Both the position numbers and the translations under genes were made by a program. Source: Paraphysomonas bandaiensis (Eukaryota; Chrysophyceae). Taken from it: a stretch of 64,000 nt of DNA. The notes below the pieces were generated by a model, which saw only the letters and a list, made by a program, of their open reading frames with translations, was not told where the DNA came from and searched no databases. This document shows, piece after piece, positions 1 to 13,498 of this stretch. The DNA is taken from NCBI GenBank assembly GCA_965644295.1, contig CBFFRP010000016.1:62001-126000 (forward strand). The letters run 5' to 3'. Positions within the stretch are counted from its first letter, which is position 1. Each line of letters opens with the position of its first letter.

Positions 1-639
1 GCATATGTGCCAGGAGACAATCTGAATGCACTTGGTCATACCGATGTAAAGCAAGCCTCTGCCTGGCGGGAATTAAGAGTAAAGCACCACCTCTTCAGTC
101 GGCCGTCAGTAACACTTCAGATAACCGGTCTATAAAGCCATCCACTCCTCCACCCCCTTTACATTACAAAATGTTATATATGTACTGCTTCATATATATA
201 ATATACAATTACATTGGCACGACCTCGAACTGTCGCCCAATAAATTACATACAGTGAACAGAGAGGTTCCAGTTTCACAGCTTCTTCCTTCATTTCCTAA
301 GAGCCATGACATCGAAAGGTCCTCGTTGCATTATGAGGCTGGCCGCGTTTCCTTGTTGGCTTGATGGAGCTCGACATGTGCTTCACATCAATGTCCCCTG
401 AGGACATACTTCACCATCGATATTGGATATGCTCTTGATTTTCTAGGGACCTCCCTTATAGCATATATACACTATATGGTTTCTAAAATACAGTGATTAG
501 CACTCACAAGATTGTAAGATATATATGCAGAGTATATAATATAGCTTTCACATACCTCACAAGTGATGTACGACAGGAGAGAGTGTGGCCATCACGAAAC
601 AAATAATTCTTCTAATCGAATATTGCACGTATCATCTTA
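1..639. other. Intergenic, no gene seen
   Basis: AT-rich sequence with short TATA-type runs. I see no ORF with a recognisable domain, no splice-joined exon set and no RNA gene here. A gene running in from the left edge cannot be excluded. Confidence 0.5.
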
Positions 640-1310
640 ACATTGCGTATTAATATACAGTAATACATTTACATAATATACATACACAATTACCCTCAAC
701 AAAGTCAAACTCACACATTTTCGTGGTGCTCTGGAGGATAAGTACCGGAAATATTTCTTCGGTAAACTAACGTGAGCCGCATATATAGTCAACAAATAAC
801 GTTCTGCCCACTCATAGCCAAATGCTTGTGTGGTGGTACAAGGGACACAAATTAGTGTCACTTGTGTAGACGTCTTTCGGCCTTGTGACGAATAAACAGG
901 CATCCGGGGTATTGGGCTACCTGTTGAAGTCAAGCATATCAACAGTTTCATTGACCCCTCTTCTTTCCCATAACACTCACCAGGAACCCATCGCTATGCA
1001 CTTATAAGCTATACAGATATACTGTATACATACACTGTGTTAAGTAGATATGTATATATGAATTAATTGTTATGCTTGAATATTTGTTTCGATACTCTGC
1101 AAGTCATTAATATGTTGTGTGGTGTGAGTTGGTATCTTAGACAATCACGATGTGTAATCAATGGATACAAGAACAACTAGGTTTAATACCAATATTGACT
1201 AGGTTGAGTCATTTATTACTTTGACTATGTATTTACACCAAAACAAGTGTGACTAGGTAAGTCCACCAATTTGACTAGATTGAATAATATTTCCCATTAT
1301 AAGAGTCTCA
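640..1310 (+). repeat. Composite dispersed repeat, fullest copy
   Basis: The left half (about 672-950) recurs on the plus strand near 28690-28960 and 39925-40250, sharing words such as GTGAGCCGCATATATAGTC and CCACTCATAGCCAA. The right half (about 945-1300) recurs in reverse complement near 43635-43905 and, in part, near 46713-46865, sharing CTCACACCACACAA and GGGAAATATTATTCAA. There is no coding capacity. A non-autonomous transposable element or old LTR remnant is the likeliest explanation. Element ends are not defined by clear target-site duplications. Confidence 0.7.
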
Positions 1311-1397
1311 CTGTAATATATACCTGACTACGTCACTGAAAGGTGAACAAGTTAATAGTTTTGCGTAATTTTTACAAATGTAAGATGCACATGATGT

Positions 1398-4300
1398 TTA
1401 CAGTATATAACCGCCACCACAATCCACCACAAACTGTGCGCGTTGATCGTTTGTAGCAAAGGCTTGTAGGAATGCACGACCACTGTGGTACAAGTCTCTG
1501 TCGTTGGTTTTCGATTGCAAGAGGCACTCCACTATCATTGACACGCCATCCATCTCAGCTGCGGGGAGGATTTAAAAAACAAATATTAGTGACACACAAA
1601 GGTAGTACAAAAGAAAAACGTACCCAGAGCATCTTTTCTCTTTTCTTCGTTATCGACAGATTCACAATGGTCGTCGCGTTCAAGCAGAAGTCTCAGCCCA
1701 CCAACATAAGAACACTTGCCATCGTTATAATTGTGTGTGATTTCCACGCGTATCACTCCACTAGCCTTCTCAAATCCGCTGCTAACAACTGACCTGTCTG
1801 TGGCATTCGCTATAATTTTCTACGTGGATCACGTTACCTTCACTATGATTAGGATAAAACAAAACAACTCACCTGATATGAGTCTGATATTTCTTCACAA
1901 CTAACCACTGAAGTCCATCCTCCCACTCTTTCCATAGGGGCAAATCGCTTTACTTCAAAGAATTGACAACCACCTGAACAAGGATCCGATGTGCCGTCGT
2001 CGAACTTGTATTTTACCACAATACTGTCCGGTGAGGCGCTGCCATAATCCCGCAGCAAAATGGACAGCTCTCTCCACCTGAACGTTGAACACATGAGATA
2101 TACATATATACAAGTGTCACACCAAATGCCAACTTAATAGATCTGGGACAGCAAAATTACTTACTTCTGTTCGGCGTCAACCTTAATATCAATCCAATGC
2201 GGAGAATTCTCACTGGGCTGCCTGTCTTCAGATTGCCAAAACGATGTATATATATCATTTCCGGAAAGTTTGCGGAAATCAACCACACCCGACGACGTCA
2301 TGCAGGTGGGGTAATGGTACGCGCCATCTTTAGATATAGTCGCGGTTAGCATACCGAGAGAGGCCGCGAGAACATTCGGCTGACTGAGAAAGGCGGAGAT
2401 ACACTGCATACACATGGTTTGGATACCTAAATTGTATATGGCTTCTTTGAAATCAACGTGAGTGTCGGACAGTAGGCGGAGTAAAGTAAGACACTGCACA
2501 ACGAGTCGAGCCGATGACTTTGTCTCTATAGAGGTTTTCAAAATCTCAGTCAAAGTAACATGTCCATCTGATTGCACAACCAAATCAGCAACACGTGGCC
2601 CGTCGCCCATTTCTATCATTGATGCCAAGATAGATAACACAGGGATTAATATTAGTCTGTCATGGACTTCTCCATACGACTTGATTAGGTCAATAAGTAC
2701 AAGATGACCATCGCATGATATTATTGACTGCACAAATGAAAGTGCGTTGTAATAACAGGCCCCGTGTCGGTGACTTATACGGTCTCGACCCACTCGTTCT
2801 TCGTGATCCCCATCGTCGTATGTGATGTCAAAAGTCATGCCATCATCTCGTACACGTGATATTCTTCCTGGGAATGCTTGGTTGCCTCTCCGGCGCCACT
2901 GAGCATCGATCACATCGCCCACAGCAAAGTTCTCTGTATCCTGTGATGTGCACAACAACGCAAGAAGGCTGCAAGCAGTCTCCACTATATCTTCAGATGC
3001 GGTATCCATCCCATCCAAGGTGTGGATTTCACCCACCCGCTTGGCATAGAATGCAACACACTTACACAACACCTTCGCAGGGTCATGTGATGCCATACAC
3101 TCGAACTTTGAGGCAATGTCATCATCAGAAATAATGTACTGAAGTGCCTCCAATGATGCCCGTGCCACTTCTATATTTGACGTGTGTTTATCGAGTATGT
3201 TTAGGAGTACAGCACATGTATTACACGCCACAAGTCGCTTTTTGCGCACTGTCTTATGTATATCCGATGACGGCCCAAGCGTAGAAGGAACATGAGTTCC
3301 AACTTTACATATTTCCTCCCCATGACGTAAACTTACCCAGCGCTCCTCCCTACTCCCTCTCTTATCGTACTCTATTAGTAACCTGTCAGCGCCATCCATT
3401 TGGGTTACAACTCCACGAAACCACCTTCGTTTCACTTCTGATCCCTCGTGGTGTAAACAGAGTATCTCAACTGGGTCATCCAAGCGCAAATTATCTCGCC
3501 AGTATCCAGTCTCCGAATGAATGATCTGGAGTCGATCAGACATGCGAGGAATCCACTCATCATATTTAGCCCCCCATCCCATGTAGTGCACGAACACCTC
3601 GCCCTTTTCGTTCACATTGCGGATAACAGACTCATACCACTGGTGACTCTTGTCTTTGGCATCAACTTTGTCTCCTACAACAAGATCATTTCGCCAAGTA
3701 CTCGATGGAGTCTTTTTTTGTTGATACCGTCTTCTACCCCCAATTAATATCTCAATACATCGACAAACAGTACTCGAGTCATTGCTGTGTGACCGCAATA
3801 CCTGTACTACTGTTTCGAAGTCACGGGCTGAGTTAGCAAACTCCAAAATTGCAGATAGAAGTGTTGGCACTGAGTCTGGTGATCTTCGTTCGATTCGCAG
3901 CATCATATCCATAACTAGCTCAAGAATAAATTTCACAGATGCACTGGGCTGCACCTCATTTAGCTGTCTCGCTAAAGTAACGAGAACAGATTCAATATTT
4001 CTGGAAAGCAGTAAGTTGAGAGACTCAGAAAACATTAACAAATATGATATCGCATCTATCGCTAACGCTATGGCTCCCGCAGACTGGCGATACCGCAGAA
4101 CAGGAACGAGTATGTCAAATAACTCCTCCATAGTGGATCTGTCCAGCAAACAACTATTGACCAAGCGAGCAATATCTGTATCGTGAATATTACTGTCCTC
4201 ATTTCGTGGAGCCCGACATGCACTGACTTCATTCACACTTTCGTAATTTAAATCCGATTTATAGCTCATTACACACTCATTTTGTCTTGAAGAATGATCG

Positions 4301-7300
4301 ACCTTTGCATCTTCTTTATAATTCATCTGTGATTTATCTTGCTGAACTTTGAAGTCACACTCCATATCTGATCTGGAACTTCCCTCATATCTGGAGTAGG
4401 CATTCGCCTGGGATGAACTCAGTCCCATCCACAACAATTCGCGTAGGAATCTCAGGGTACATAAGACAGGTAGGCCACAAGGAGAATATGTCCGCAGTGC
4501 ATGGACCATCTGCAAAAATGGAAATACTATATCTTCAACTGGCTTTCGACATATCTCTAATAATATACCACTACTACACAAGACTGACAAAAGTTTCCCG
4601 CAATCAATGACATCTGTCGCATCCAACAGATGGTCATCTCCTTCGCTGCAAATGCTTCTCATAAGAAATGCGATATCGTCAATACGTAGACACAGAGACC
4701 GAGCGGAATCTATGTTGTAACTAGCAAGGGCACATACAGACCGCAAACACCTCCGAAAAAGTTCACTATGCCCACGACGAATAGAATCTCTCCAAAGTTC
4801 CGACACCAAATGGCCATAGTTGTCTGACGTCCAGAGTGTACTCCGTATCCTTTCCGCTGCAGTGAGCGTTTCGTTAACATGCAAGTGGGGAGCGCATTGG
4901 TTGTCAGACTCTTGATTAGATGACTCGGACACCACAATTCCATCATTACTAGACGACTGATCTCTTCCTCGGACTATTTCCAAGTCATATTGACCCTCGG
5001 CCCCCCATCTGTAAGTATTACGACCACCACCATCCCATTCTACACTCACCCAGAGATCACTCCCGGCTCCATCCACAACTGTGCCAAGGTTACCTGCATA
5101 ACCATCTTGGTTGTGCCATTGCCAGTTGCGGCCCCGCCTCACCCTGTCTCCTGTCTTGATTGTCTGTCCGTGTGAAGAAAGAAGCATTTGAGTCGCTACC
5201 GATTGCGAGGTCGGGTGTGTGGCCATTTCTACCACATATATATCAACGAACTGCCAGTTATCACGACGGTAAGTAGCTCCAACGTTCTTCTCCAGATGAA
5301 TCCATATATACCCATTACGTACACCTATTACTGTTCCTACACCTATCTCAGGATAACGATGCGATTTCACAGTTTGGCCATGCAGCAGGCCGAACGGACT
5401 ACATGCTTCATACGACGCATCAAACGTGGCGTCGCTTCCATTAGCCATTTTGTAAAGAAAAACAGATGGTCCTGGTGGGGGAATTTGGGTAGGCACAGAT
5501 GACATCAATGCATTCCCTGGACCATCGCCTCTGAGTCTTGAGTTAAGCAACTCGCTATTGTGTCGAATGTTTCGCCAAGACTCTTCAATCCTGTCTGCAT
5601 TCAGCCCAACGTTCTGAGGGAGATGTAGCATTCGCATTTGTTCCTCCTGTACTAGCGTTCGTATGGCAGCGATAGTGGCTGCCGTAGCTGCCGACAACCC
5701 AGATGACGAGAGAGAGGCCAGATTTCCTCCGGGGTTACCTGATCTCCCCACAGAGGATCCAACTGACGCTAGAGAGAGTGCCATACGACTATACCTCCCC
5801 GCAATTAGATTGGCAACGTCAGACACAGCTAAACGAGAGACTGGGCTTCGCACTGACATCTCCTCCTCGTTTTCGTCTTCTGTACCACTTCCCGTTGTAT
5901 GAGTAGTTTCCTCCTCTGTTGCAATGGATATCGCTCGTTTCAGTGATTTCTGCACAGCTATTGATGACAGACCACATTCAAGCATCTGGGATACTGCAGA
6001 GAGAGCGGAGCAAGGGATAGTGAGTCCAATACAACCTGGATTTCCTGGATGGCCCCACAACCACGGACCATAGCCACTGAAGACGTTGCTATTGCACTGC
6101 ATTTCGTGTCCACTGATTAGGCTCTCCATCGCACGAGTGCTTCCATCTAACAGGGCAAAAAACAACGACTCCTGCCAAGTAGCTGCCTTGTAGTTGGTTT
6201 CATACTTCATGCGTGGACGAAGAGCATCGAGAAAAATAATGGGGCTACTGTCGCGCTCTTCGCTTGTCAAAGGTGAGACGGGTAGACCCATCAGCTTAAT
6301 CCTCGCAATTCTAGCGCTGTAACCAGGTCGAAACGTGCTCAATATTTCCACGCGAATCATAATTTCATTTACCATTTTGATTCCTGACCAGTCAATTTCA
6401 TTTCTGCTAAGCACTACCTGCCACTCGGGCAGACAATCCAGCGTTACTTCTTTCACAGTTACCAAGTCAGAATCAGTCGCACCAACCTTGACACGAATGA
6501 AATTGGGCGAGTGGGAGTCATTTTCCATATGCTGAAGGAAAAGAAGCTCCATCCACGCCGACTCACGCGGGCACATTACATCAATCCAGTGTGGACATAC
6601 ACACCCATCGCTAGCCCAGTATTCCTCCGGATTATCACTCAGTAATCTGGAGGCGTCTCCTGAGGAAACTGCGATCACTGGCGTCAGTTCTTCAGCCCTG
6701 ACTGCGGTGCTAACACAAGAAGATTTTGGCAAACCGAAAGACCGCTCATTCCCGCCACCCCCATTGATCTGTTTGTGCCAAATATGGGCAGAAGATTGAG
6801 TTCGAAAATCAAAGCACACCGAGGTTAGCGATGGCATTGTAAATCGGGTGCCCCCTTGGCACAGTCCTAGTAGAGCAGCCCCTAGTACCGTTGGGAGATA
6901 ATCCTCTTCAAACCGAAACGATATCTCAGGTACCAAACCTATTCTCGACGAGATGCAGTGGGCAATCACACAGTGCCACTTATACGACTCTACAAGTTTC
7001 TGGACCACATCTAAATACTTGTTTTCGTCCATCAAAGTCAAAGTAAGTGCATCAGGAGTTTCTCCCCATTCATCTAACAGCTCCCCTCCGCCAGATGGAT
7101 AATCAAGTATTTTCATGGCAGGTGCTCCACCAGCTCTACGTAGTAACTCACCAATTAATACAGCAATCCTTTCGCTCAGTTCGTGGCGTTGCGCGAGCAC
7201 CTCCACTTGGGACTCATCAATACATATAATACTGTATGCAAGTGCACCGAGTCGATAAACGATGCCGGACGAGAACAGCATCCAGGTGGCTGCCCGGCGG

Positions 7301-10300
7301 CTCATGTGGGCACGATTACTGTGAACAGAACAGTTCAACACACACTTCACAAACTCAATGACATTAAAAGCGGTACGCATATCATGATGTGAAATGTTAG
7401 AAAGAGTTGCAGGAACACACTGCGACAAAACATGCCCCAGGCCGGAATTCAGAAGAACAGAAGGTGGAAACAACGCCCTATCACAGACCACAAGAGACAA
7501 AGCTAATGATGAAAGTTTAAAACGAATCATCGACATATCTGAGTTCATGATTTCGTTCGACGCAAATTTATTTGCAACCGAGAACAGCTGCACGAGGCTC
7601 ACACGAACATCATGCGCTAACGGACACTTTATACACCATGATGATGATACGGCCCCACATGGGGAGGTAGAGTCATGTATACAGTGGCAAGTATCAAACT
7701 CAACTGCGATGCAACGTGAAATGTCGTCATTACAATGGTCATGAATAGAGGAACCATTTCCAAGCGAAGATACTACCTGCTGCGCCTCTGATAACATCCT
7801 CGACAAAATGGAAAACTCCATACTACTTTTGCATACTACAGCGGCAGCATTAACCAGTGTAAAAACTAAGGAGAAGATATCTTCAGAGCTGTACGACTTC
7901 ATGAATTTTTCCCCTCCTAAATACGACACTACCCTAGTATTATCTGCATGTTGCTCAGTCATGAGATTCTCACATTCGTCGTTGGAGTAGCTGACATTAC
8001 TTAGATGACTAAAACATTCATACAACCACTTCCAGTTGACGGTATCTGAAGTATCGCAGGTACTATGCTCCAGATGAAGGGTATCTCCAGGGTGGCTCAA
8101 TGAAAGATACGCACTGATACCAACGTCTTCTGTGAGTAAACCCAAAAAACATTCCGCGACAAAAACCAATGAGTTGTTATGAAAAACGCGTACATTCCCG
8201 CTTCCTTCTTGTACCAAGTGAATTTCTACACAGTCTCCACTCTTCAGTGGAGGGCATGAAGCACTTCGAGAAATTCCAGTAGCACAGGTTAAATCTATAC
8301 TACCTCCAGAGGAGTATACCAAAGAAAAAATTGACATAGCTGATATTATAGTTGAGCTATCACAATAAGTCGACGGAATTTCGTCACTAGAACATAATCC
8401 AATTGAAACTGGGCCGGCAATGGACATCATGCGCATGCAATACGTATGCAATCCCGAATAAGTTGGTGTAGATGTGGCGTACGCGTGGAGTGGAATTCCA
8501 TCGTTAACAGGATGTGTGGTACTGAAAATCACCTGGTTACTACCATGCGAAGTACGCAGATATCGGTCATCAAAGTATTGCCAAATCGTCGGCAACAGCG
8601 TTGTTGTACAGTCATCTGAAGACGGCGTTTCAGGGGCTCTTTCGTCTAGACAAGCTACATGTACAACGGCCGATTTATTAGTACCCGCAATGTCAGCTCC
8701 TAGGACATTTGTATGTTGGTCCTTCTCAAAAGGGGGATACACCAACAGTATTGCCAAATCCTCCTCACTACTGTCACCGGTAGTGTTGTGTTCACTTGAA
8801 TGTGTGTCAATTACAGGAGTAGGCCGTCTACGCCCTGAGCCAGAGGTTAAGTGAGAAGACACACGTGGAGGTGATTCAGATAGATGCCCTGGGGTTGTGC
8901 CCAACATAGGATGCTCCGAAGCTACCGCTGCAATAACAGACGATAGAAACCGCTCTGCGCTGTCGACCTGTGGCTCAATCGCTCGAGTTACAGATCTTGT
9001 CACTGTTTCTGAAGCTGATTGGGAAGAGTCGGTCATGGCATCCCTTTCCTCTCCTTCTGTAGAATTTTTCTCCTCATACCTATCGGCAAGCGATTGTTGG
9101 TCTGAACCATCACCATACAGACGATCTACCAAAGTTCGTACTGCACAATGTTTTCCGCTCTCCCCCGTTTTATTATCATTTTCAGTACCTGGGTCGGGAA
9201 ACAACATCACTGGCGTATTATGTCCGTTCATAGATAAAACTGAGTTAAATCCACCCATATCCACCCGATAATGCTTCGTATCCTCAAGGGACAAGGATAA
9301 GGGCCAATATTCTTCCACCACAGCTCCCTCCCAAGAGTCATTCGTACAACCCTTTGAATGACACAGTGTCTGGACACCAGAACGCAGTATCGTTCCTGTT
9401 CGTACATCCACCTTCATGAATGGTATCGGGGGTAACGATGCTTCAGCATAATACTTTCCGAATGGCAAACAGTTACCTCCCATAGACCAGTCATAAAACT
9501 TTTGAGTGTCTGCATTGCGTACGATCACTATCTGTATTGGACAGCTTACGTCAATGTCATGTGAATTCACGGTAATCGATACAGACAAATCATTTGGAGA
9601 ATCTGGAGCTATGATTCGCGGCCTTTCGTAAGATGGACACGTAGAGTAAGGTCGAGCGAGCAAAGAAACTTTTATAATACTGGGGTAGGGTTGAGGGGGA
9701 GCCTTTGAGCTTCTTCGTATCATCGCAAAGTGCTTATCTACCCGCACCTCAACCCCAGTTTTTTCCAACGAACGAAGCGCCAGTGGCTCCATATTTGGAC
9801 AGATATAGTCACAACATTGGGTTGTAGTGCTTAGCTTCCACCGATATTCTAACATGGACTTCAGTTCTCGCAGTTCCTCTTGACCAAGTTGAGTTTTTAG
9901 AGGAAAATCATTTTCAGTTGCACCTACTGACTTAGCTGGACTACTGCACCCAAACACCATTCCAGCCACAGCCTCACACGTCGCAAATAATATATCACAA
10001 GATATTTCCTGGTATTGTTCACCTCTGATACGCCAGGTTTTCAAGATATCAAGGCAATACGATGAACATTGCTCCAGAAGTATGAACCGCTGAAACTCTG
10101 GAGCCCGCACCGAGAGCTTCGCAAGGAGTACAACGCATTTGAGTACTGTCCTTTTTTCAATATCGCAATTCCCGTCTTCACTTGACAGCCTGACAGAATG
10201 TGGGGCACTTACATACGTCGGTTGCAAATAGTGACGTTTTAGGCAAGAACATATGCCATTAATAACACCAGCAGATATGAGATGCTCAACGTGCCGCAAT

Positions 10301-12014
10301 CGCTCCTCCTCCGTAAAAGATGGATAAGTTATGAGCCGTATGCATAAATCGAATATGACTACCACCACACTGTCCATATCGATTCGCTCACACAGCAACG
10401 CAAAGAGAACGCACAATCGATCTTCATTCCTCTCTGATCGAGCTGTAAAGTGTGAAGTTGGCATTGAAGCACCAAAATCAGGTGGAGCCAAGGTAGTTTG
10501 ACTGTTGTGGTCCTGTCCATCGGGGGCTAGCACAGATACGGCAGAATTCGAACTCATTACGAATCTCTTCAAGTGAGTGTCATCCATGCTTTCTAGAAGA
10601 CGCATCAACAGCTGCAGACCATCTTTATCTACTGTGGCGTTGATTTTGTAGTCAAGAATTTTCATGAGATCGACGTGAATGTCGGCTGTCAACATGGAGC
10701 TCGTGGCAATAGCTGAAGAGCTCGAATCGACTTCGCAACAGAGAGCAGAGAGTACAGATAACAACTCAACAAAAGTAGCCGAATTGACATCCAAGATATT
10801 GAATATCTTGCACAGTGTAGCCACGTGGCCTTCACTTATAATCTTGCCCTTGCTTTCATCATTCTCGTGTATCCAAGAAGAAATTGCAGTGATGACAGCA
10901 TGTACAACTTCTGGAGTCTGGGGAAAGTTTTGCAACCAGCGCATGACACTTCTCAGCTCGCGTATGCCACTCTTCTGTGCTGCCTGTAATAGTGAAAACT
11001 ATAAGTACAATACTAGACCACATCACGCTATGATAACACCACCAATGTCGGTTCAAATTTTATGCCACGTTATACAATTAGCAAACCTGGATATCATCGA
11101 CAGCACGTCTCAGTAAGACATGAGGATAGAGTCGTTCTATAGTGTCTCGGAGTACTACATTAACAGCAAACTCCGTCCATTGTACTGATGCTTTGCATAT
11201 TGGGCACGTCCGGTTTCCTGATCGTACAGACTCCTCGAGAGCAGTGCGCGAAAAATTATGCCCACACTACAGAATCATTAGCACGTACATGCATACCACA
11301 ACGAACGATAATTACCTGAAGTGTTACAGGCTCCACAAGTATCTCGCGAGTGATTGGACACGTGTATGACAACAGTAGATGATCGGAGCTGCCTTTCTCA
11401 GAAGGTGTCACGACAGGTGAGAAATCTGAGAGAAGTCTGTATCTATCTAGTGTTTCCAAGACACATTCCACCTCTGAAATGTACCCCCTTACCAATAACT
11501 CTCTTACCCACTTACATGCCGAGGAAGGTAAGATGTGCACAGCACAAAGAGTCCCCATGAGGGAGAGAATTTCATACACCCGCATCTGGGTGGCATTTGG
11601 GTTGTCAACACAACATTGAAGAAGAGCCCATGTTGATTCAGGGTCCAGTCCGCGCAGCATGTGAGAGGTCACCCTGCTCTCTTCAGAATGTGAAACTTTA
11701 TTCGTTACACTTGATTTATGAGGAGGAGAAGGGAAATGCCTTTCACACTCGAGAAGTCTCTTGACTGCCGCTGCAGGCGATGTACTGCTGTTAATGTAAT
11801 CCATTACCTGCATCTCTGAAAACCCAAGAGCAACAAGTGATTCTTTAATCGAGATATCAGGACTGGTTGACTTGGTTTCACTGAATTCATCGTTATTGCT
11901 ATCGTACTTTTTCTGAGTCATTAAGTATTTAATTGCCTCACGATCTTTCTTTCTCATAGCCTCCTGTATATTGCCATCATAGGGCAGAGGAGTACTTCTA
12001 TTCGCAGTGCTCAT
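1398..12014 (-). CDS. Giant U-box protein with UBA, SPRY, DOC, MIB/HERC2 and Tudor-like domains
   Basis: Six exons: 12014-11316, 11266-11087, 10983-2165, 2077-1873, 1819-1624, 1558-1398; 3,419 aa. An in-frame TAA lies 15 nt upstream of the ATG. Seen in order: UBA-like helix bundle (about 56-90); U-box/RING-like fold (about 218-290) with CPI, CGHNF and CPIC landmarks, split exactly at an intron; armadillo-like helices; SPRY-like (1140-1265); DOC/APC10-like (1727-1861); a UBA-like stretch (about 1951-1978); two MIB/HERC2 modules (2146-2216 and 2232-2297, the second with RVRRGRNWQW and WGAEGQYDLEIV); three Tudor/chromo-barrel-like barrels (2724-2850, 2977-3029, the first with HYMGWGAKYDEWIP); and a second DOC-like domain at the C terminus. 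Family knowledge: MIB/HERC2 and DOC modules occur in large ubiquitin ligases, and the U-box recruits E2. Inferred role: an E3 ubiquitin ligase. Substrate unknown. Confidence 0.9.
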
Positions 12015-12647
12015 TTCAGTGATGCTTTAATCCTACTTCAATTAATACACACGTGTAGTTTGTAAATAGTCAGAGATGTGAGTTGTTACGGGGTCACTAT
12101 TGCTTCAGCTCAACGAGAGGGTACACGTCAAACTCCCACATCATTACGCTATAAAAACCGTGTATGTTCCAATAGATAACATCTTACACTCACACTGTGC
12201 AGGTATTAGATCCACTATCGACTATAATGACTTCTAATTGTATGAAGATTCCTGTTGGATTGATCGTATACACAACATCTGCTTCTGTTCGCATACATAT
12301 ACATACATCTCATACGTTATTGACAGTGTGTACATGTATGTATGATGTGGACTGTGCTGTAGTTTACTGTCATTTTCTGTGTGTGTTCGAACTGACATGA
12401 CCAACAGCAGATCGAACTTTCTAGTCAATCGAACAACCTGATAATATTTTCAGTTTCAGTAAGCCGTTTAAGATACTGTGTGTCTCAAAACTATTTTTAT
12501 CTGGAAGTTGTCGTATGTGTAGGTATATAGAGAGAGCTGTAGCATCTAGCTGTACTTGTTTTTTCTGGTTGTTGCGTATAATCAGTCAGTGCCATTACTT
12601 TCACCAGACCCAGTACCATAAATATAGAAACCATACCTGCATCCGCC
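12015..12647. promoter_or_regulatory. Shared upstream region of two divergent genes
   Basis: This region separates the start codons of the giant U-box gene (minus) and ATP synthase subunit d (plus). It contains CATACATATACATACAT-like tracts around 12290-12310 and no supported ORF, so both promoters presumably lie here. No TATA box or known operator can be assigned. Confidence 0.45.
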
Positions 12648-13498
12648 ATGGCATCTCAAGTAGTTAAATTTAAATGGTAACGTTGTGATTTTTTAATCAA
12701 TGCATGTAATGCTATTAATTAGGGAGAAGCTGTTGAACAGATTTTCTGATCCAACAGTTTTGAAGGCCATTAATGCTATTCGCAGTAGAGGAAATGAATT
12801 CAATGTATAGCGTTATAAATATTTTTTCCTTATTAATATATTTTCTATTAGGCTGTTATTGCAAAGGAGAGCAAGCCCTTGCCTCCTCTTGACTTTGCTG
12901 GATACAAGGAGAAGTTGAAATTCACGGGTGAAGGCGTCGATGTCTTGGAGGTACTATTACTTCTGCTATGATGCACCTACTTAATTATCTATTCTAGCCT
13001 ATGCTCAAATCCATTAAGATCCCCCAGTATACTTCGGATGTTCCGGAGTTTGAGGTGAAAAAGAGGGAAGAACTGGTACTGTTAGCTTATAGTTTAGTCC
13101 TGTATTGACTGATGCATTTGTAGCTTAAAGTACTCAGTGATGCAACTGATGCCACCAAGAGTGATCTTCAGGAGCTGTACAAGCAACGCGAGGACTTTGA
13201 GACGAATATCCGCACTAACAAGAACTCCACCCTTGCAGATATTCGCCAGCGCTTCCCTGACATTGCTCGCTCCAACGAGGATGAAATTAACCAGCGCCTG
13301 TGGTTTTACAACAAGGAAGAGACTAGATCACACCTGGAGGAGGCCAGAGAAGACAACGAAGATGCACACTGCAAGAATGACGGCTCTAAGTATGCTGGTG
13401 ATTACGGATACAAGCTCTCAACTGGTAGAATCCCAGCCGTTGTGGGCGAGGACAGCTACGTCGCCAAAAACACTAAGCACTATGTTGGGTTTGAGTAA
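12648..13498 (+). CDS. ATP5PD: Mitochondrial F1Fo-ATP synthase subunit d
   Basis: Five exons join in frame: 12648-12676, 12723-12804, 12852-12950, 12998-13075, 13124-13498; 220 aa. The central part aligns by eye with the animal subunit d pattern: a P-P-x-D-[FW] start motif (PLPPLDFAGYKEKL), a 'KIPxYTSDV' segment, a long Lys/Glu helix, then 'LADIRQRFPD' matching the family's 'IEDLNEAFPE'. Subunit d is part of the peripheral stalk that holds F1 static against Fo in the inner mitochondrial membrane. The protein is about 60 residues longer than animal subunit d. The extra length is at the C terminus (about 160-220), rich in Asp/Glu/Lys then Gly/Tyr. No clear targeting peptide is visible, as in animal homologues. 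The small exons and 47-nt introns match the other genes here. Confidence 0.75.

Noticed and set aside
637-951. 104-codon minus-strand ORF
   Set aside because: It lies in the composite repeat and is not open in the copies at 28690 and 39925.
3000-10500. Many plus-strand ORFs of 60-145 codons
   Set aside because: They are antisense shadows of the 8.8 kb coding exon on the minus strand.
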